Positions 52,936 through 61,487 of a stretch of DNA of 64,000 nt are shown here, one piece after another. Under the pieces are notes generated by a model. The model was not told the DNA's origin and did not search any database. It was given only the letters and a program-made list of their open reading frames with translations. Position numbers and translations under genes: made by a program. Position 1 is the stretch's first letter. Each line of letters opens with the position of its first letter. The DNA lies in the NCBI GenBank assembly GCA_902786515.1, contig CADADA010000009.1:1-64000 (forward strand), written 5' to 3'. The stretch comes from an uncultured Lachnospiraceae bacterium. GTDB lineage: Bacteria; Bacillota; Clostridia; Lachnospirales; Lachnospiraceae.

Positions 52936-53130
52936 GCACGCCATGGGCGCGCTCTAACGGGTGCTAGTCCCGAACATGCCCAGGTAGTGGGGGTTGAGTA
53001 TGTCTTGTGTTGCAAAGATGACAACATCTGCCGTAACCAATTGGATCAAAGAGTACATAGGAATGCTGGAACTGAAAAAGAGTATACTTTTTTAGGGTTG
53101 CAGATGGTTGGTCGTATGGATTGAGATATC
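52936..53130 (+). other. Possible group II intron 5' fragment (domain I-like RNA)
   Basis: An abrupt GC-rich block starts right after the terminator: GCACGCCATGGGCGCGCTCT, AACGGGTGCTAGTCCCGAAC, ATGCCCAGGTAGTGGG. CATGGGCG/CGCCATG and CGGGTGCTAGTCCCG give compact paired elements like those near the 5' end of bacterial group II introns (cf. GGTGAAAGTCCC). No reverse transcriptase and no domain V are present, so at most a truncated remnant. From 53131 to 53290 I see no feature. Confidence 0.4.
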
Positions 53131-53306
53131 TCTCTCTAAGCGAATCAGATATAGGATGTCAGACTACGATTGTGCCGCCTTCTAAAGTAGAATAATTGGT
53201 TAAATATGGTATTGACATTTTAGTCATATATATTAACATATTAAAGAGGTTACAATTTTGATGTAAGTTTTTTAGTCGAAAATGAATGATAATAGGAGGA
53301 TATAAT

Positions 53307-53561
53307 ATGTTTTCAAATGGAATTATTGTAGGAAGTGTAGCGGTTGTTGTTGTATTTGCTATAATAGCATTAATTAGTATCAAAAAATCAAATATAAAAA
53401 AAGGGTTTTCTATCTCACTTGTACTAGTAGGAATTATATTTGTTTTGTTGGGAGCATATTTAGTTAGAATGTATTCGTGGAGAATGATTGCATATGCTTT
53501 TATTAGCATTGGAATAATTGTAATTCTTGGAACGAGTGTTGTTGCAAAGAGAATAAAATAA
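53307..53561 (+). CDS. Small three-helix membrane protein
   Basis: 84 residues from the ATG at 53307, which lies 8 bases after AGGAGG. Three hydrophobic segments are separated by KKSNIKKG and RMYSWR loops. I do not recognise the family. It sits alone between the intron-like remnant and a bidirectional terminator; in position it could be an immunity-type protein, but nothing in the sequence proves it. Confidence 0.65.
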   Translation: MFSNGIIVGSVAVVVVFAIIALISIKKSNIKKGFSISLVLVGIIFVLLGAYLVRMYSWRMIAYAFISIGIIVILGTSVVAKRIK

Positions 53562-53571
53562 AACAGCACAT

Positions 53572-53620
53572 AAAAATAACGGTGTTGTCGCCTAAACTTA
53601 GCGACAGCACCGTTATTTTT
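53572..53620. terminator. Bidirectional terminator
   Basis: AAAAATAACGGTG-TTGTCGC pairs with GCGACAGCACCGTTATTTTT (53601-53620) with one mismatch; A-run and T-run flank it on either side. It lies between convergent genes. Confidence 0.9.
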
Positions 53621-54882
53621 TACTCATACCTTAACGCATCAATAGGATCAAGATTCGCTGCCTGTATGGAAGGAATCAATCCGAATATAATTCCAATCAG
53701 CATTGAAAATGCTACGGCAATAACCGATGCCGGAATACTGATTGCAACCGGAATGTTGGCAATCTTCGATACGACCTGAGCAAGTCCTATGCCACAAAGG
53801 ACACCGAGGAAACCACCCATACTGGTAAGAACCACGGATTCCGTGAGAAACTGTGAAAGAATCCTGCTCTTTCTCGCTCCGATTGCTTTTTTAAGACCGA
53901 TTTCACGTGTTCGCTCGGTAACAGATACAAGCATAATATTCATGACACCAATACCACCAACCAGTAAAGAAATACTTGCAATCCAAATCAACTGAGTGTT
54001 AGTAGAATTGCTTATATCCTGAATACTTTCCAAATCATCCATAGCACTGTCAGACTTATATTTGAAAGATTTGGATGTAACAATCTGTTCATTTAGGATA
54101 TTTGCAGCCTTCTTACCCACCGAATTCATTGAATCAGTATCCTTAGCCTTAATGACCATAGACTGAGGCTCGTCAAAAAAGTAGACAGTAGGCCAGCTGA
54201 CATTAGGGATATAAATACTGCATCCGCCTTCGGAGTCAGACAGATAATTATAATAATCATCAACACTATTGATAATAGGCTTAAAAGAATCATTCTTTTC
54301 TACAACACCGATTACGGTAAAAGGTTCATTATTAATATCGATTACCTTATTCAGAGGGTCGGCATTATCAAAAAGATTTGTGACAGTAGATGAGTCGATG
54401 ATAACCACCTTGCGTTTCTTGTCAAAATCAGATTGATGAAATCCTCGTCCGTAAGAAATAGAATAACCGCATGTTGAAAAGTATCGGTCGTCTATTCCGT
54501 ATACAGAAGAAGAACCGAGAGCGGTGTCATTGTAAAAAATGGAATCACCCCAGTCAACCCTCTTATTATAAACAGAGTAACTTTCAACATTTTCAATATT
54601 TTGAATCTCATCTTCAATCTCGCTTGAAATTGTATTTATTCCGGATGGAAGGCCGGAGTAACTATTAATTTCATACTCATAACCATCCTGGTAAATAGAA
54701 ACAGTAACATTATTATTTCCTGAACCTACAAGGTTTTCTTTTATTTGCTCGTTCGTTCCTTTAATAGTTGAGACAATCGTAATAATAGCCGCAATACCAA
54801 TAATAATACCAAGCATTGTCAAAATAGAACGGAGCTTGTGTGACCAGATTCCCTGAAAGGAAAGTCTTATATTTTCCAGCAT
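53620..54882 (-). CDS. MacB-like ABC exporter permease
   Basis: 420 residues: N-terminal membrane segment with the FtsX/MacB start MLENIRLSFQGIWSHKLRSILTMLGIIIG, a large extracytoplasmic MacB_PCD-type domain (residues about 45-285) and three C-terminal segments with SVTERTREIGLKKAIGARK. Last gene of a four-gene minus-strand operon with an ATPase and two adaptor proteins. Likely exports a peptide, macrolide-like compound or lipid. Confidence 0.9.
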   Translation of the reverse strand: MLENIRLSFQGIWSHKLRSILTMLGIIIGIAAIITIVSTIKGTNEQIKENLVGSGNNNVTVSIYQDGYEYEINSYSGLPSGINTISSEIEDEIQNIENVESYSVYNKRVDWGDSIFYNDTALGSSSVYGIDDRYFSTCGYSISYGRGFHQSDFDKKRKVVIIDSSTVTNLFDNADPLNKVIDINNEPFTVIGVVEKNDSFKPIINSVDDYYNYLSDSEGGCSIYIPNVSWPTVYFFDEPQSMVIKAKDTDSMNSVGKKAANILNEQIVTSKSFKYKSDSAMDDLESIQDISNSTNTQLIWIASISLLVGGIGVMNIMLVSVTERTREIGLKKAIGARKSRILSQFLTESVVLTSMGGFLGVLCGIGLAQVVSKIANIPVAISIPASVIAVAFSMLIGIIFGLIPSIQAANLDPIDALRYE

Positions 54883-54894
54883 AAATATACCTCC

Positions 54895-56550
54895 TTATTC
54901 AACGCTATCAATATCTGCCATTGCACCTTCAGCAGCATATTTTGTATACGGAGAGGCGATGTATGAGTCAGTATCAATATCATCCAGAATCTGGATATAC
55001 CAATCATAAAGCGTCTTTCCCGTCTTAACATAGGTTTTGTGAAGAATATAGTCCTCATCAGTTAAGTAAAGAAAAGAACCTTTTTCATCAGAACCTACAT
55101 ACGCTTTGTCGATAGCAAGCACATCCTCGTCATCATCATTATTGGTTTCAAACGAAATATCAACATACTCATCTGCCGATAACTTAACATCCTTATCAAA
55201 CGCGGCAACCACTGGATAATAAGAAACGTTAGAATGAGATGAATAACTAAATGATGAATCAGTTGTCGGGTATGGCGAAATAGAAGTAATGGAAGCTTCT
55301 ATTTGCTGAGAGCCATTCTCACCCCATGTAGTAACAGTTAATTTATCGCCCACCTCAAAATCACTAAAAGAAAATTCATCGATAGCAGTCTTTACATACA
55401 AACCTGTTCCATCTGAAATAACCATTGCGGGTTCACCGGAAATAGCATTTGTATTTATAGAAGTAACCACACCGTTCACTGTACTGGTGATGGTAGCTTT
55501 ATTATATTTACTCTGTGCCTGCTTAACAGCAAGTTCATCCTCCCGCTTTTGTAACTGGAGTTTAGAAATCTCCTGCTGTTTCTCGAAAATCATTTTATTC
55601 AATTCTTCCTGAGTGTAAGCACCATCGATGCCATCTGCCGATTCAGGATTATCTTCATCGTCGATTAAATCTTCCTGCTCATCGTCTATATCATCTTCAT
55701 CATCAGAGTCGTCAAAAAGACTTTCGTCTACATAAGTTGAAAACTCACAAGGAACAGGAGGTAATTCAGGATTAAGCTGAATGGTCTCGGTTCCGTCTGC
55801 GAGAGTATAAATCGTTCCTACTGACCATTTAGTATCCTTCCTGACAAAAATATTTTTTCCCGAAGGAGACAGGTCGCATACATAAGCAAAACTATAAAAT
55901 TCTTCAGAAAAAATGTAAAGCTTGCAATAAGTTCCGTTCTTTTCAATAGATTTAAAAAGCTTACCGTCAATCATGCAGTCGCCCGTACATTTAAACTGAT
56001 AAGGATCATCAGCAGTGCCGCTTCCTGAAAAAGCCTGTGAAATATTATTGATTTCAGATAAAATATTATCAGGAGAAATCGACTCATGCTGAACAGGTTC
56101 TTCCTCGGTGTCCGGTTCTTCTGTCTCAGGCTCCTCAACGTAAGGAACAGCCTTCTTATATTTTTCCAGCATTCCCTGTGCGACACCAATATCCAAATCG
56201 TCCTGTGAAACCGTAAGAAGGCATGAATCCAATTCGAGTTTCAGCTTTTCGGAATCCAGCTGGATAACCGGAGTACCTGCCTGCACTTCATCACCCTCAT
56301 TTACGAGAACCTGAGATACAATATCGCCGTCATTCAGGAAAATATTCTGACCGCCTCCCGAATAGACAATTCCATAAGTGCTGTTATTCATTTCCATATC
56401 ATCAAACATAGAAATATTATCAAATGAGGCTACTTCTACAAGATGAGAAGTTTTTGTATTCCTTTTATAAAAATAAATACCTGTACCGCATCCTGCTACA
56501 ATGATTGCTATAACAACAATAACAATGATTACCTTTTTATACATTTTCAT
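54895..56550 (-). CDS. HlyD/MacA-like membrane fusion protein with inserted domain
   Basis: The ATG at 56550 lies 7 bases after AGGAGGTG, inside the ATPase gene, giving 551 residues. There is one N-terminal anchor (KKVIIVIVVIAIIVAGCGTG), biotinyl-lipoyl halves (DIVSQVLVNEGDEVQAGTPVIQLD; YNKATITSTVNGVVTSINTN) and a beta-barrel. Between the halves is an insertion of about 150 residues with a cysteine-containing beta domain and an acidic stretch (DDSDDEDDIDDEQEDL). The second adaptor of the operon. Confidence 0.85.
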   Translation of the reverse strand: MKMYKKVIIVIVVIAIIVAGCGTGIYFYKRNTKTSHLVEVASFDNISMFDDMEMNNSTYGIVYSGGGQNIFLNDGDIVSQVLVNEGDEVQAGTPVIQLDSEKLKLELDSCLLTVSQDDLDIGVAQGMLEKYKKAVPYVEEPETEEPDTEEEPVQHESISPDNILSEINNISQAFSGSGTADDPYQFKCTGDCMIDGKLFKSIEKNGTYCKLYIFSEEFYSFAYVCDLSPSGKNIFVRKDTKWSVGTIYTLADGTETIQLNPELPPVPCEFSTYVDESLFDDSDDEDDIDDEQEDLIDDEDNPESADGIDGAYTQEELNKMIFEKQQEISKLQLQKREDELAVKQAQSKYNKATITSTVNGVVTSINTNAISGEPAMVISDGTGLYVKTAIDEFSFSDFEVGDKLTVTTWGENGSQQIEASITSISPYPTTDSSFSYSSHSNVSYYPVVAAFDKDVKLSADEYVDISFETNNDDDEDVLAIDKAYVGSDEKGSFLYLTDEDYILHKTYVKTGKTLYDWYIQILDDIDTDSYIASPYTKYAAEGAMADIDSVE

Positions 56551-57238
56551 CTGCCTGCACCTCCTCTGATTTATCAGGAATGATACAACCGTCTTTGATA
56601 TGTATAATCCGTTTTGCATGGGAGGCAATCTCCTGCTCATGAGTAATCATAACAACAGTAACGCCTTCATCATTTAACTGTCCGAACAACTCCATAATCT
56701 GTTCACCGGACTTTGAATCAAGAGCACCGGTAGGCTCGTCGGCGAGAAGAACCTCAGGCTTATTTACCATTGCGCGGGCGATTGCAACTCGCTGGCACTG
56801 ACCGCCGGACATCTGATTCGGTTTAAAATTAATTCGCTCGCCCAATCCGACCTTTTCAAGCATCTCAGCAGCAATTTCCTTTCGCTGCTTTTTTGGAACC
56901 CCTGCATATTGCAAAGGTAACATTACGTTGCTTAAAGCACTTTGTCCGGGCAGCAGATGGAAGCTCTGAAAAACAAATCCAATCTTGTTAAGACGCAGGT
57001 CCGACAACTGTCTGTCACTATATCCAAAAATGTTAGAACCGTCAAAGTGATATGCTCCCTTAGTAGGTCTGTCAAGACAACCGATAATGTTCATCAAAGT
57101 TGATTTACCGGAGCCGGAGGCACCCATAATCGCAACATATTCGCCTTTATCAATTGTCAGTGATATATCGTGTAAAACAGGAACCTCCATCTTACCATTT
57201 TCATAAGATTTAAAAATGTTAGAGAGTTCAATAATCAT
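56537..57238 (-). CDS. MacB/LolD-like ABC exporter ATPase
   Basis: 233 residues with Walker A GASGSGKST, Q-loop VFQSFHLLPG, signature MSGGQCQRVAIARA, Walker B VLLADEPTGALD and switch VMITHEQE. It overlaps the first adaptor gene by 4 bases and the second by 14, showing translational coupling. It energises the MacB-like permease at 53620. Confidence 0.93.
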   Translation of the reverse strand: MIIELSNIFKSYENGKMEVPVLHDISLTIDKGEYVAIMGASGSGKSTLMNIIGCLDRPTKGAYHFDGSNIFGYSDRQLSDLRLNKIGFVFQSFHLLPGQSALSNVMLPLQYAGVPKKQRKEIAAEMLEKVGLGERINFKPNQMSGGQCQRVAIARAMVNKPEVLLADEPTGALDSKSGEQIMELFGQLNDEGVTVVMITHEQEIASHAKRIIHIKDGCIIPDKSEEVQADENV

Positions 57239-58725
57239 TGGCCGGCCTCCTTACCTGATGCAATCCTTCCGGGAAGTCCGATACCCATGCCGCCATCAGC
57301 ATCCTCATCATCGACGTCCCCGTCGTCATAATCTTCATCATCGATGTCCTCGTCATCAGCATCCTCATCGCCTGCATCTTCATCATCAAGGTCCTCGTCG
57401 TCATAATCTTCGTCATCGATATCCTCATTATCAAAGTCTTCTGCGTCTGCGTCAACGTCAACATCATCGATATCATCAATATCAAAATCCTCAATTGAGT
57501 GAGAGCATTTCTGACCTTCTTCTATATCATCAGAAGGGAATGCTATATAATCGTCAGGAGTGATTCCGCCTAATACTTCATAAGTCATTTCATCCTGATT
57601 ATACTCTCCAAGTTCAAGCTTCTGCTTGGTAATTTTTCCATCTTTTTCTTTCCATACATAGTAACTTTCATCATCATCCTGTGCAAGATAAAACTCAGAA
57701 AGCCATAAACCTTCACGTTCAGTATTCTGTCCGTAATCCGGTTCGATAAACACATGTTGTCCAAGCATAAGCCCTGCTGAATTATCAAACGTTACGTAAA
57801 AATTCCATTTCGAACCGGTTTCACCCGAATCTCCTTCTTCGTCATCCATGTACATCTCAGATGAACCTGACGATACAGTATTATTAAAATCAATCTTTGA
57901 GACAGTACCTGTCACATGCACTTCCTCATTTACTCTTGAAGTTACAATAACCGGAGTACCTTCAGAAATGTCATCCTTATTTAATTCATTAAGAACGCCT
58001 TTAATCTGATAATCTCCAACCGGAAGAATGGCAATGTACGGACTCATCTGAGAAGAAGCCCCGCCTTCATCACTATAATTATCATAATCTGAAGAGCCTG
58101 ACTCACCGATAGATTTGATAATACCGGCAGCAGTACTTGTAATAACAGCATTAGAAAGACTATCCTTTAATTTTTGCAATTCAGCAGATTTCGTCTTAAC
58201 ATCATATTGATTGGAAGAAATCTCGGAAGTCAGTGACTGGATTTCCATAGTGTAGCTTAATTGTTCCTCAGCAGGAGCAGAATTCTTTTCATTCTGTAAC
58301 TCCTTGATTTGCTCCTGTGCAGATGAAATCTCCAGATTCAGTTTGTCAATTTCAAGCTGCATTTCATCGATAGAATTGTTGATTTCATCCGTATCATATT
58401 CAAACAGCTGAGTGCCAATCTGCACTTCGTCTCCTACATTTACAAAAGTCGTCTTAATAGTCTTGTTTGAATCATAATTCACCATTACAGGTTTTTGTGA
58501 TTCGACAATTCCCGTAAAACGGTTGGCAGCTCCTACAGAGCCGTATCCGGTAATCTCTGCAACAGATGCCGTATATACTTTTGCACCATCATCACCGGAT
58601 TTCAGATTCTTAACTACAACAGTTACAATAACAGCGGCAATAACAGCTATTACAATAATGATAAAAATCATTTTTTTCTTTTTCTTTTTCGATTCATTTC
58701 CTTTAATAATAGAATCATTATTCAT
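57235..58725 (-). CDS. HlyD/MacA-like membrane fusion protein with long Asp/Glu-rich tail
   Basis: 496 residues. The N-terminus is basic (ESKKKKKKMIF) followed by one membrane anchor, then lipoyl-like half, coiled coil (IDEMQLEIDKLNLEISSAQEQIKEL), second half (VITSTAAGIIKSIGESG) and beta-barrel. Residues about 412-479 are almost only Asp, Glu and Ala/Tyr/Ile spacers in DDEDxDDED repeats, an acidic low-complexity tail that would lie outside the membrane. First gene of the exporter operon, so two different adaptors serve one ATPase-permease pair. Confidence 0.85.
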   Translation of the reverse strand: MNNDSIIKGNESKKKKKKMIFIIIVIAVIAAVIVTVVVKNLKSGDDGAKVYTASVAEITGYGSVGAANRFTGIVESQKPVMVNYDSNKTIKTTFVNVGDEVQIGTQLFEYDTDEINNSIDEMQLEIDKLNLEISSAQEQIKELQNEKNSAPAEEQLSYTMEIQSLTSEISSNQYDVKTKSAELQKLKDSLSNAVITSTAAGIIKSIGESGSSDYDNYSDEGGASSQMSPYIAILPVGDYQIKGVLNELNKDDISEGTPVIVTSRVNEEVHVTGTVSKIDFNNTVSSGSSEMYMDDEEGDSGETGSKWNFYVTFDNSAGLMLGQHVFIEPDYGQNTEREGLWLSEFYLAQDDDESYYVWKEKDGKITKQKLELGEYNQDEMTYEVLGGITPDDYIAFPSDDIEEGQKCSHSIEDFDIDDIDDVDVDADAEDFDNEDIDDEDYDDEDLDDEDAGDEDADDEDIDDEDYDDGDVDDEDADGGMGIGLPGRIASGKEAGQ

Positions 58726-58867
58726 ATATTTCCTCTTTTCTGCACTGTGATTTTGTTATATATTAGAATAGCTGACAGTACACAGCCAAATCTCCTATAT
58801 TAGATTACTAGTAAAAGTAAAATTATGCAACTGAAAATTCCGTGAAATCATAAAGCGAGGCAGGTAA

Positions 58868-59896
58868 ATGCAGATAAAAGTGATAAAAGCATATAAAAAA
58901 TTTGAATGTATCGCCTCCGGGTGTGAGGACAGCTGTTGCGACGGCTGGAGAATCGATATAGATGAAAACAGTGCCACCCTATATAAAAAGCACACCGGAG
59001 AATTGAAAGAAATGATAGAACAGTATCTTTTGAAAGATAAAAAAGGATATCATTTTCATTTAAAAGACGGGCACTGTCCTTTCCTAAATAAAGAAAAACT
59101 CTGTGACATATACAGATGCATGGGAAAAGAATCCCTTTCACAAATATGTACATCATTTCCGAGAAAAATGAATATATACGGAAACTCGATGGATGTGTTT
59201 TTAAATATGTCATGCCCGCGCGCAGCAGAACTTATGCTAAGCGGTGATGGATTAGAAATAGAAGAATATGAAGACGACATTATAAATCCGGATGCAGGGC
59301 AGGATGAGACAGCGGTTAAAGAGATAAAAGAACTTTTTATGAAAATAGCAAAAACAGCGAACTTCAGTACAAAAAGAAAACTGGTAATGATGATGTACAT
59401 TGCAGATACAATCAAGCGTGAAAAAGAAGACGCATTAAATATAATAGAAAGTTATTTACGGGAAGGCTTTGAAGAACTAGATAACAGCCTGCCACCCGAT
59501 GAAAATATAAAAAATGAAAAAATAAGAAATACTGTAATAAATGAACTGTCAGAAATGTACGCATACATTTGCGAAAAAAGACAATATAAAAGCCTGCCGG
59601 GAAAAAAGGCTGCAAAAAACATATCAGAGCAGGAAGTCTATGGCAGATATTTTACTTACTATCTCTTAAGACACATGAACCATGCGGATTACGATAAAAT
59701 ATATGAAAAAACAGTAATGCTCTGTGTGTCGTACATGATGATAAAAGAACTTACGGAAACAAATAGTGATATAGTAAGGTGTATACAGCGATATTGCAAA
59801 ATATTTGAACACTCAAAAAAAGATTACGGGATGTTAAAAGAGATGATATATGAAAATGGATTCGACAGATTTGAAATCGTTATAGTATCTCTCTAA
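58868..59896 (+). CDS. fliB: FliB-type flagellin lysine N-methylase
   Basis: 342 residues. The N-terminal cysteine cluster matches the family: FECIASGCEDSCCDGWRIDID, HCPFLNKEKLCDIYR, LSQICTSFPRK and MSCPRAAELML. The rest is helical with few motifs. FliB methylates surface lysines of flagellin, and related proteins bind an Fe-S cluster and use SAM. GAGG precedes the ATG. No flagellar gene is in the window, so either the flagellar genes are elsewhere or the target differs. Divergent from the exporter operon. Confidence 0.85.
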   Translation: MQIKVIKAYKKFECIASGCEDSCCDGWRIDIDENSATLYKKHTGELKEMIEQYLLKDKKGYHFHLKDGHCPFLNKEKLCDIYRCMGKESLSQICTSFPRKMNIYGNSMDVFLNMSCPRAAELMLSGDGLEIEEYEDDIINPDAGQDETAVKEIKELFMKIAKTANFSTKRKLVMMMYIADTIKREKEDALNIIESYLREGFEELDNSLPPDENIKNEKIRNTVINELSEMYAYICEKRQYKSLPGKKAAKNISEQEVYGRYFTYYLLRHMNHADYDKIYEKTVMLCVSYMMIKELTETNSDIVRCIQRYCKIFEHSKKDYGMLKEMIYENGFDRFEIVIVSL

Positions 59897-59915
59897 TGAA
59901 ATATATAAAAAATAT

Positions 59916-59943
59916 TTGACAAAAAAGAAATAAATGTTAAAAT
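59916..59943 (+). promoter_or_regulatory. Promoter of the MBOAT operon
   Basis: TTGACA (59916-59921), a 16-base spacer and TAAAAT (59938-59943), about 30 bases before the start codon. Confidence 0.65.
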
Positions 59944-59974
59944 ATTCTTAAAATGTTTTGGAGGATGAAAAGAG

Positions 59975-61471
59975 ATGTTATTTAATTCACTGCAATTCTT
60001 GATATTTTTACCCATAGTGGTATTGGTATATTATATACTTCCTAAGAAAATAAGGTATATATGGCTGTTAGTAACAAGCTATTACTTTTACATGTGCTGG
60101 AATGCAAAATATGCCATATTAATCCTGTTTTCAACAATTGTGACATACTTAACGGGTATATTGCTTGAAAAATGTAAAAAGTCACCTATGGATGAAGCAA
60201 AGAGAATCAGATATAAAAAACTGTGTGTTGCCGGGAGTATGATAATAAATCTGGCTATTCTGTTTTTCTTTAAGTACTTTAATTTTGCATTTTACAATCT
60301 GCAGCAGTTATTTGCTCATTTTCACATAGTATTAAACCAGCCGAAATTCGATGTGGCATTGCCGGTGGGAATATCATTTTACACATTTCAGGCATTAGGT
60401 TACACCATCGATGTTTACAGGGATGACATTTATGCAGAGAAAAACTTTTTCAGATATGCTCTGTTTGTATCATTTTTCCCACAGCTGGTTGCCGGTCCTA
60501 TTGAGCGTTCAAAGAACCTTTTACATCAGCTTGCGAAACCAAATAAAGTAACTTTTAAAGACATGCGTCAGGGAGTATTGATTATGCTGTGGGGATATTT
60601 TTTAAAAGTAGTACTTTCTGACAGAATTTCAATATTTGTAGATTATGTATATGGAAACTACGAGACAAAACCGGGGGCATACCTTATAGTGGCAACACTA
60701 TTATTTGCGATTCAGATATATTGCGACTTTGCCGGATATTCAATAATCGCCATCGGCGTGGCAAAGATGTTCGGAGTAAATCTTATGGAAAACTTTAACG
60801 CACCATATCTGTCACAGTCGGTTGCGGAATTCTGGAGAAGATGGCATATATCCTTAAGTTCATGGTTCAGGGATTACCTGTATATTCCTCTCGGAGGAAA
60901 CAGAAAAGGAAAACTTAGAAAGTACATCAACATAATGATTACATTTGGCGTAAGCGGATTGTGGCATGGTGCGAGCTGGTCTTTTGTTGCATGGGGATTG
61001 TTAAACGGGTTATATCAGGTGATTGGGGCATTGATGGCGCCTGTAAGGGACAAAGTGGTTAAAATATTTGGCTTCCACAGAGAAAACTTCAGCCACAAAC
61101 TTTTTAAAAGAGCAGTTACATTCATATTGGTAGATTTTGCATGGATATTCTTCCGTGCCGACACCTTCCGTCAGGGACTTAGAATTGTAAAAAGCATGTT
61201 TACCGTGTATAATCCGTGGATACTCGTAGACGGCTCATTATACAGATGCGGGGTGGAACGCCATGGCTTTACACTAATGTTAATCTGTATAGGTATTTTT
61301 ATAATAGCGGACATACTAAAATACAGAGGCGTAAAAGTCAGCGAAGAGATAGAAAAACAGGATTTCTGGTTCAGATGGCTTGTTTATATCGGTGCGATAA
61401 TGGGAATATTGGTATTTGGAGTATGGGGTTCTGATTACGATGTAGCAGGATTTATATACTTCCAGTTTTAA
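59975..61471 (+). CDS. MBOAT-family O-acyltransferase (AlgI/DltB-like)
   Basis: 498 residues with about 11 membrane segments. The family motifs are PVGISFYTFQALGYTIDVYR, FFPQLVAGPIERS, CDFAGYSIIAIGVAKMFG, FWRRWHISLSSWFRDYLYIPLGGNRKG and the catalytic His331 in GLWHGASW. It moves acyl groups across the membrane to acetylate or acylate a surface polysaccharide. GGAGG precedes the ATG. The next gene, 16 bases on, is its expected extracellular partner. Confidence 0.93.
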   Translation: MLFNSLQFLIFLPIVVLVYYILPKKIRYIWLLVTSYYFYMCWNAKYAILILFSTIVTYLTGILLEKCKKSPMDEAKRIRYKKLCVAGSMIINLAILFFFKYFNFAFYNLQQLFAHFHIVLNQPKFDVALPVGISFYTFQALGYTIDVYRDDIYAEKNFFRYALFVSFFPQLVAGPIERSKNLLHQLAKPNKVTFKDMRQGVLIMLWGYFLKVVLSDRISIFVDYVYGNYETKPGAYLIVATLLFAIQIYCDFAGYSIIAIGVAKMFGVNLMENFNAPYLSQSVAEFWRRWHISLSSWFRDYLYIPLGGNRKGKLRKYINIMITFGVSGLWHGASWSFVAWGLLNGLYQVIGALMAPVRDKVVKIFGFHRENFSHKLFKRAVTFILVDFAWIFFRADTFRQGLRIVKSMFTVYNPWILVDGSLYRCGVERHGFTLMLICIGIFIIADILKYRGVKVSEEIEKQDFWFRWLVYIGAIMGILVFGVWGSDYDVAGFIYFQF

Positions 61472-61487
61472 TTATCAGGAGGATGAA

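Noticed and set aside
52906..53124. 72-codon open frame over the GC-rich block
   Set aside because: No ribosome site, begins inside a terminator stem, and the base-pairing pattern suggests structured RNA rather than protein.
39453..53300. Ribosomal protein L11 (rplK) copy or 23S rRNA methyltransferase as self-resistance
   Set aside because: I looked for either in all genes of the region and found none; the exporter, TipAS-like and AAA+ genes are the only resistance candidates here.
57216..57563. Plus-strand frame opposite the acidic tail
   Set aside because: His/Arg-rich low-complexity translation is the shadow of the DDED repeats of the minus-strand adaptor gene.
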